Shown: in pieces, positions 5,951-10,927 of the stretch
How positions within the stretch are numbered: the first letter of the stretch is position 1
How the letters are laid out: every line of letters starts with the position of its first letter
Assembly (NCBI GenBank): GCA_949127695.1
Contig: CASBQH010000171.1
Coordinates: forward strand, 1-10,927
Length of the DNA: 10,927 nt
Reading direction: 5' to 3'
From: Synechococcales cyanobacterium PMM_0073
GTDB taxonomy: Bacteria > Cyanobacteriota > Cyanobacteriia > Elainellales > Elainellaceae
Notes under the pieces: generated by a model
Databases searched by the model: none
What the model was told of the DNA's origin: nothing
The model's input: the letters and a program-made list of their open reading frames with translations, nothing else
Translations under genes and position numbers: made by a program

Positions 5951-8422
5951 GTGACCCAGGAGTTTAATCTCTCTGTAACCCCGGTTGGGAATAGTCAGTA
6001 TTTAATTCGGACTGAGCAGGTTCCCTATGGAGCACCGTTGGGTCAGGAGCAAATTGTTTGGCCGGTCGAGCAGTGGCTTGGCGAAGCGCAGCAGCTGATT
6101 GGCGATCCGCTGAAGGGGCTCTTGCAGTCCGGAGCGATGCCTGATTCCGAACGCTCGGCGATTAGCCTGATCGAACTGGGGCAGAAGCTCTATGCCAGTT
6201 TATTTAGAGGCACCCTGCGCGACAGCTGGCTATCTTCTCAGGTCGTCGCCCAGCATCGGCGAGATATTCTGCGGCTGCGGCTGGGATTAAAGGGGGCAGA
6301 CTTGCTGCGGCTCCCCTGGGAAGTGATGTATGGCTTGGATGTGCCGGTCGAGCAGCTGCTTCAGGGCAGCATCAACGCCGCCCCGCGTCCAATGGCTGCC
6401 GGGACGCGAATCACTTTCTCTCGCTATCAAATCAACAGTCGTCTGGTTGAAGATAACTTTCCAGAACTGCTGCCCCATCAGCCGATTCGGATCTTGATGG
6501 TGGTTTCAGCCCCAACAGACCAAGCGCAGCTCAAGCTCTATCGAGAGGTGAAGCAGATGCAGCAGGAGCTTCAGGCTGCCACATCTAGCTCGCTGGTGAG
6601 TTCGCCTGCCGCCGCCGCTGAGATGCAGCTGACTATCCTGAATCAGCCGGGACGCGAAGAGCTGGCGCGAGCCTTAGAGCAAGGTCGGTTTCAGGTGCTG
6701 CATTATGCTGGCCATAGCGACCTCAGCGCAGCGGGTGGCAGTCTGTATTTGGTCAACAACCGCACCGGCTTGAGCGAAATTATGACAGGGGATGATCTGG
6801 CGGGGCTGCTGGTCAATACTGGCATTCGGCTAGCCGTGTTTAACTCCTGCCGGGGAGCCCATACGGCAGCTGATGCGAGCGGCAGCAACCGCACCCTGGC
6901 TGAGGCACTCGTGAGCCGGGGGATTCCAGCTGTTTTGGCAATGGCAGAGCAAATTCCAGATGATGTCGCGCTTAACCTGACTCGCTGGTTTTATCACAAT
7001 CTGAAGCAAGGTTCGCCAATTGATCTGAGCTTGAATCGGGCTAGACAAGGCTTGATTGCTACCTATGGCTCGCAGCAGTTTTATTGGGCGCTCCCCGTGC
7101 TCTATCTGCATCCTAAATTTAATGGCCAGCTGCTGGCTCACGAGCCGACAGCCACTGGCTCTGACTATCTGCTTTCTCCCCCCCGATATGCGGCTGCCAA
7201 ACCTGCTGAACCGCCAGCTCTGCCAGCCGAACCGCCCAGAATTCCTCAGCCCCTGCCAAATCTGGGGGCATCCTCGCATCCGGCAAATTCGCCGACAGAG
7301 GGAGCCGCGCTTGATGATATCAGCGCAGCCAGTCCTGTAGCAATTACCCAGATCCTAGAGCAGCTGTCACCACCCAGCGACCCAAACCAAGCTGCTAGTC
7401 CAGCATCGCAGGTGGCTGAGCCGCCAGCCGCCGAGCCGCCTGAGGCTCTTGGCAACAGTTCACAAGCGGCCTTGAAGCCCCAAGATAACCGAGCTGATTT
7501 TACAGCAGTTCGCCAGCGCTCAATTGGCCGATTTTGGCTCTTGCCAATCTTGGGCGCAGTGGGAGCCGTGGCTTATATCGGGCTTTATGGCATTCCGAAT
7601 GGGGCATCAAGCTGGCCAATCCTAGGCTGGCTGGAGCAGCGGCTCTCTCCGCAGTCTCCATCTCCCGAACCGCTCGTCGATCCGACCGCCTCAACTGAAG
7701 AGCTGCGAGCCAAGGCCGAAGATATCTTTCAGCAGGGAGAGAGCGTCAAGCAGGGGCAGGGAATTGAGCCAGGGGTTGAGGCTGTCAAATTGCTCTTGGA
7801 GCGTGGGGCACTGGAGCAGGCTTCTGTCGCACTCTCAGCCGCTCCAGCAGAAATTAAAGACGATGCTCGACTCAATTTTTTGCGAGGTCGGCTGGCTTGG
7901 CAAGGGATGAAAGCCGCTGATAGTACGCATACGCTAGAGCAAGCCCGCAGCTTTTGGGAAATTGCTGTAGAAGCTGACCCGAATAACCTGGACTATCAGC
8001 AGGCGCTGATGTTTGCCTATTACCGGGGAGCGGATCCAAAAGATCTAGAGAAAGCGATTCAGACTTGGTCAACGGCCAATGCAAATCCAGATTTGACCGA
8101 TGACCAAATCCTAGATTTCACGGCAATGGCCGCTCTGGTGCTGCAAAAACGGGCAGATGGCCGCTCTGCCCCAGAACGCGACGATCATTTGCAAAACGCA
8201 GTCTTGCTCTACCAGAAAGTGATCAGCCGTGACCCGAAGCGGTTTACACCCGAAGCGCTTGCCCAGAACTGGCTCTGGACAGCAGATGCGATCAAAGATT
8301 GGCAGAGGTTGGCTGAAGTCAAGAGTGACAGCAATCCAGCTTCCCCTGCTGTCTCCAGTCCCCCAGTCAGCCCAACTGCTAGTCCATCAGTTAGCCCCCC
8401 AGCCAGTCCATCCCCAAATTAG
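5951..8422 (+). CDS. CHAT-domain (caspase-like) protein with one membrane segment and TPR-like C-terminal region
   Basis: An 823-residue protein starting at GTG 5951. Residues about 1-180 are an N-terminal region that often precedes CHAT in cyanobacteria (LRLPWEVMYG at 119-128). The CHAT cysteine-protease domain covers about 180-390. The His motif is HYAGHSD (251-257, probable catalytic His255) and the Cys motif is FNSCRG (297-302, probable nucleophile Cys300). The downstream RGIPAVLAM (323-331) and FYWALPVLY (377-385) are also typical. Both dyad residues are kept, so proteolysis is plausible. A Pro/Ala-rich linker (410-515) leads to one membrane helix at about 528-546. Arg residues before it place the CHAT domain in the cytosol and residues 550-823 outside. 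Residues 580-790 are helical with TPR-like pairs such as ARSFWEIAVEADPNNLDY. The tail (797-823) repeats Ser/Pro. CHAT proteins are known or suspected regulated proteases, some in immunity or cell death; this one has no obvious substrate or partner gene beside it, so its role is open. Confidence 0.87.
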   Translation: MTQEFNLSVTPVGNSQYLIRTEQVPYGAPLGQEQIVWPVEQWLGEAQQLIGDPLKGLLQSGAMPDSERSAISLIELGQKLYASLFRGTLRDSWLSSQVVAQHRRDILRLRLGLKGADLLRLPWEVMYGLDVPVEQLLQGSINAAPRPMAAGTRITFSRYQINSRLVEDNFPELLPHQPIRILMVVSAPTDQAQLKLYREVKQMQQELQAATSSSLVSSPAAAAEMQLTILNQPGREELARALEQGRFQVLHYAGHSDLSAAGGSLYLVNNRTGLSEIMTGDDLAGLLVNTGIRLAVFNSCRGAHTAADASGSNRTLAEALVSRGIPAVLAMAEQIPDDVALNLTRWFYHNLKQGSPIDLSLNRARQGLIATYGSQQFYWALPVLYLHPKFNGQLLAHEPTATGSDYLLSPPRYAAAKPAEPPALPAEPPRIPQPLPNLGASSHPANSPTEGAALDDISAASPVAITQILEQLSPPSDPNQAASPASQVAEPPAAEPPEALGNSSQAALKPQDNRADFTAVRQRSIGRFWLLPILGAVGAVAYIGLYGIPNGASSWPILGWLEQRLSPQSPSPEPLVDPTASTEELRAKAEDIFQQGESVKQGQGIEPGVEAVKLLLERGALEQASVALSAAPAEIKDDARLNFLRGRLAWQGMKAADSTHTLEQARSFWEIAVEADPNNLDYQQALMFAYYRGADPKDLEKAIQTWSTANANPDLTDDQILDFTAMAALVLQKRADGRSAPERDDHLQNAVLLYQKVISRDPKRFTPEALAQNWLWTADAIKDWQRLAEVKSDSNPASPAVSSPPVSPTASPSVSPPASPSPN

Positions 8423-9774
8423 CTCTCGCCCTCAGTAGCATTCAGCTGCACGCCGCGAATCGAATAGTCAAGCAGCCGAATTGGGTGCATCACCTGGATC
8501 GACTTCCCTTGCGTTTGCAGTTGCTTCAGGATTTGCAGCGAGCAGCCTGGATTGGAAGAGGCAATTAGCGTTGCGCCAGTATTCAGCAGGTTAGATACCT
8601 TTTGCTGACCTAGCTCTTCGGCTACTTCAGGTTGCAGCATGTTGTAAACCCCGGCACTACCGCAGCAAAGCGCCGCATCCACTGGCTCACGCAGCGTCAC
8701 GCCCGGAATTTGACGCAAGAGCTGACGCGGCTGGAGGCTAATTTTTTGGCCATGCAGCAGATGGCAGGCATCTTGATAAACCAGCGTCAGCGGCTCAGCT
8801 TGCAGCGGCGACAGTGGCGCAGTCAGGCCAATCATCGCCAAAAATTCCTGCACGTCGCGCACTTTCTCAGCAAACGCAATTGCCCGGTCGCCGTAGAGCG
8901 GGTCATCCTGCAAAATATGGCCGTATTCCTTCAGCGTATGGCCGCAGCCTGCTGCGTTGATGATGACGTAATCAACGTTGGTATTTTCAAAGCTGTCAAT
9001 CATTTGCCGCGCTAGCGCCTGCGCCTGCTCGGTTTGCCCCTGATGCTGAGGCAGCGCCGCACAGCAGCCCTGCGATTTAGGAATTACCACCTCGCAGCCG
9101 TTGGCACTCAGCACCCGCGCCGTCGCCTCGTTTACATCGCTAAAAAACAGGCGCTGGACGCAGCCCAAAATCATCCCAACCCGATAGCGCTGCTGGCCTT
9201 GCGCTGCTACTACAGTCGGCAAATTATCTTGAAACGACTGGGCTGTGACTGTGGGCAGCAGGGTTTCCATCGCGGCTAGTCGAGGCGAGATCCGCTTCAG
9301 CAGTCCTGTGGCGCGAATCAGCTGCGGTATTCCCGACTTTTGGTAGAGCCACAGGGGCGCAAGCAGCATCCGGAGCCGCTCTGGATAGGGAAACAGCGAG
9401 AAGATTAGCTGCCGAAACAGGCGGTCGCCCAGGCTGCGGTTATGGTTGCGCTCCACCTGCGGACGGGTGGCGGCAATCAGCTGGTCATACTGCACGCCAG
9501 AAGGGCAGGTGGTGACGCAGGCTAAACAGCCCAAGCAGGAGTCAAAATGCTCGACGCTGGTGGCCGAAAGCGGCGCTTCGCCCCGATTGATTGCGTCCAT
9601 TAGGTAGATCCGGCCTCTGGGTGAGTCGGATTCGTTGCCCAAGACGCGATAGCTGGGGCAGGTGGCAAGGCAAAAGCCGCAGTGAACGCAGGTGTTAATT
9701 AGCTTTGGATCAGGCGGATGCTCAGCGTCAAAGCTGGGACTGGGAGCTGCGTTGGGATTGGGCTGGGTCTGCAT
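8419..9774 (-). CDS. glcF: Glycolate dehydrogenase iron-sulfur subunit GlcF
   Basis: A 451-residue protein. Two ferredoxin-type [4Fe-4S] sites sit near the N-terminus: Cys29, 32, 35 and 39 (CVHCGFCLATCPS) and Cys80, 83, 86 and 90 (CLGCLACVTTCPS). Two cysteine-rich CCG domains follow: C205/GCC 236-238/GCG 276-278, and DACH 335-338/CCG 370-372/C411. This is the GlcF and heterodisulfide-reductase-D-like layout, and the length suits GlcF. It would pass electrons from the flavin subunit, which oxidises glycolate to glyoxylate, toward the membrane quinone pool. In cyanobacteria this handles photorespiratory glycolate. It lies 40 bp downstream of glcE on the same strand, with no terminator in that gap, so the two are probably co-transcribed. 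The start at 9774 has only a weak GGA upstream. Its TAA overlaps the TAG of the convergent CHAT gene (8419-8422). Related lactate oxidase subunits (LutA/LldE) are shorter, which makes that reading unlikely. Confidence 0.92.
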   Translation of the reverse strand: MQTQPNPNAAPSPSFDAEHPPDPKLINTCVHCGFCLATCPSYRVLGNESDSPRGRIYLMDAINRGEAPLSATSVEHFDSCLGCLACVTTCPSGVQYDQLIAATRPQVERNHNRSLGDRLFRQLIFSLFPYPERLRMLLAPLWLYQKSGIPQLIRATGLLKRISPRLAAMETLLPTVTAQSFQDNLPTVVAAQGQQRYRVGMILGCVQRLFFSDVNEATARVLSANGCEVVIPKSQGCCAALPQHQGQTEQAQALARQMIDSFENTNVDYVIINAAGCGHTLKEYGHILQDDPLYGDRAIAFAEKVRDVQEFLAMIGLTAPLSPLQAEPLTLVYQDACHLLHGQKISLQPRQLLRQIPGVTLREPVDAALCCGSAGVYNMLQPEVAEELGQQKVSNLLNTGATLIASSNPGCSLQILKQLQTQGKSIQVMHPIRLLDYSIRGVQLNATEGES

Positions 9775-9814
9775 GGGGTTCCAGGATTACATCTTGCCGT
9801 TCAAATTCTGCTGT

Positions 9815-10927
9815 TCAAATCTTGCCAATAAAGCGATGGGGACTGAGCAAATTCTCTGGATCAAACTGAGCTTTGAGTCGCTGCATTAAGCCCAGCGCAT
9901 CGCCCGCATCGCCCCAGACTTCAATCTGCTGCTTCAGGTCAATCGGAGCGGCCAGCACTGACAGAAAGCCGCCCGCCGCTTCAGCAATTTGCCGCAGCTT
10001 TAGCAGTGTTTCGGTAGAGATCAGCGGCAAAGTTAGCTGTCCCAAACCGCTGCTGGCATGAATCACGCCGCTGGCTCCAGCCTGCTCAAATTGCCGCAAT
10101 ACCGCGACGGCTTGGGCTGGCTCTACTCCTATTTTGCAGGTTACAGGCAGTTCTGGGGGGGAGGAATCCATCAGACTTCGCAACTGTTGCCATAGCGCTG
10201 CCTCTGGCTCGGCAATCTGGGTCGCGCTCAGTTCAAGCTGTTGCGCCATTTGCGTCACCTGCGCTAGCTGCTGCTGAATGCTGACTTCAATCGTTTGAAA
10301 CCGAATCAGCAGTCCCATTTGTTCACCCAGATTGAGCTGCTTGGCCGTGGGAGCCGCCAGAATTTCAATTGCAGTTGGCGTGAGGCCAGAAGCCAAAATC
10401 GCCGCCGTAATCTGAGCAATATCTTGCCCGGTGACATACAGCGTGGCAGCCGCCGCAGGCAAAGGATAGATCCGAAATGACAGCTGGCTAATCATGCCCA
10501 GTGTGCCGTAAGAGCCAGTAAACAGCTTCATCAGGTCATAGCCCGCCACGTTTTTGACGACGCGCCCGCCTGCTTTGGCCAGCTTGCCGTCACTCCGCAC
10601 TATTGTTAGGCCAATTAGCAAATCTCGCAGTCCGCCATAGCGCTGCCGCCATGCGCCTGTATCGGCGGTGGCCACAATGCCGCCCAGCGTTGCCTGTTCT
10701 GGGTAAGCCGGATCAACGGGCAGAAACTGGCCTGCTGTGGCGAGCTTGTTCTGCAAATCAACCAGCTTTAGCCCCGCTTCGGCTGTCACCGTCAAATCGC
10801 CGCTGGCAAATTCAATCAGACGGTTGAGGCGAGCGGTGCTAATCACAATCTGAATGCCCTCGGCTAAGCCGCCCCAGTGCAGCTTGCTGCCGCTGCCGCA
10901 GACTAGCATCCGCCAGCGGTTTTGAAA
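9815..10927 (-). CDS. glcE: Glycolate dehydrogenase FAD-binding subunit GlcE (5' partial)
   Basis: The frame stays open to the right edge of the window, so the N-terminus is missing; the ATG at 10909 is internal, since the codons before it (FQNRWR) continue the family sequence. About 370 residues remain. They start inside the FAD-binding type 4 (PCMH) domain at CGSGSKLHWGG. Further FAD-site motifs are AYPEQATLGGIVATADTG, with AGGRVVKNVAGYDL and FTGSYGTLGMI, all typical of GlcE. The C-terminal part (after about 160 residues) is the substrate/cap domain and ends with FDPENLLSPHRF, the usual closing motif of this oxidase family. GlcE works with GlcF, and commonly with a GlcD flavoprotein, to oxidise glycolate. 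GlcD itself is not in the window. In some cyanobacteria the same subunit is named GlcD2, so the symbol is a family-level choice. The stop is TGA at 9815-9817, 40 bp before glcF. Confidence 0.9.
   Translation of the reverse strand, partial: FQNRWRMLVCGSGSKLHWGGLAEGIQIVISTARLNRLIEFASGDLTVTAEAGLKLVDLQNKLATAGQFLPVDPAYPEQATLGGIVATADTGAWRQRYGGLRDLLIGLTIVRSDGKLAKAGGRVVKNVAGYDLMKLFTGSYGTLGMISQLSFRIYPLPAAAATLYVTGQDIAQITAAILASGLTPTAIEILAAPTAKQLNLGEQMGLLIRFQTIEVSIQQQLAQVTQMAQQLELSATQIAEPEAALWQQLRSLMDSSPPELPVTCKIGVEPAQAVAVLRQFEQAGASGVIHASSGLGQLTLPLISTETLLKLRQIAEAAGGFLSVLAAPIDLKQQIEVWGDAGDALGLMQRLKAQFDPENLLSPHRFIGKI

Noticed and set aside
6830..7279. 149-residue minus-strand frame within the CHAT gene
   Set aside because: No recognisable family, and it lies antisense to the CHAT Cys motif and linker.
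8338..8419. Degenerate CCCAGT-rich repeats
   Set aside because: They encode the Ser/Pro-rich tail of the CHAT protein; not an array or recombination site.

Overview
The window reads as a piece of cyanobacterial chromosome. The strongest pointers are a 56-residue gene matching the ssl1498/Psb34 photosystem II assembly family, a glycolate dehydrogenase GlcE-GlcF pair of the photorespiratory type, a cytosolic Hanks-type Ser/Thr kinase with a cyanobacterial-style C-terminal extension, a CHAT-protease/membrane/TPR-like protein, and secreted-type FG-GAP and SH3b proteins. G+C is moderately high and most genes lack strong Shine-Dalgarno sequences. The full HIP1 octamer is not evident. A filamentous Leptolyngbya-like lineage is a guess only.

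Layout, left to right. (1) 1-654 (+): 3' part of a tandem universal stress protein, cut by the window start. (2) 684-2258 (-): Ser/Thr kinase, convergent with the stress protein. (3) 2259-2815: a 557-bp intergenic stretch with a weak promoter candidate, a palindrome and a possible gene relic. (4) 2816-4585 (+): seven FG-GAP/VCBS repeats (a likely seven-bladed beta-propeller) fused to RTX-type calcium-binding repeats; its 5' end looks frameshifted or mis-startable. (5) 4647-5342 (+): exported protein with two SH3b-like domains. (6) 5361-5531 (-): psb34-like gene with a recognisable promoter. (7) 5644-5779 (-): an orphan, very good intrinsic terminator preceded by a second hairpin and a promoter-like pair, so either a small RNA or an attenuated leader of psb34. 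(8) 5951-8422 (+): CHAT-domain protease with one membrane segment and a TPR-like C-terminal part. (9) 8419-9774 (-) glcF and 9815-10927 (-) glcE (cut by the window end), transcribed glcE then glcF.

The genes do not form one pathway. glcE-glcF are a two-gene unit for oxidising glycolate made by photorespiration. psb34 serves photosystem II assembly or repair. The kinase, stress protein and CHAT protein are signalling or stress functions that stand as single genes. The FG-GAP/RTX and SH3b proteins are likely envelope or extracellular proteins on the same strand, 61 bp apart. No tRNA, rRNA, insertion sequence, integrase, CRISPR array or restriction/toxin cassette was seen. The most promising under-described items are the minus-strand RNA element upstream of psb34 and the CHAT-membrane-TPR protein.
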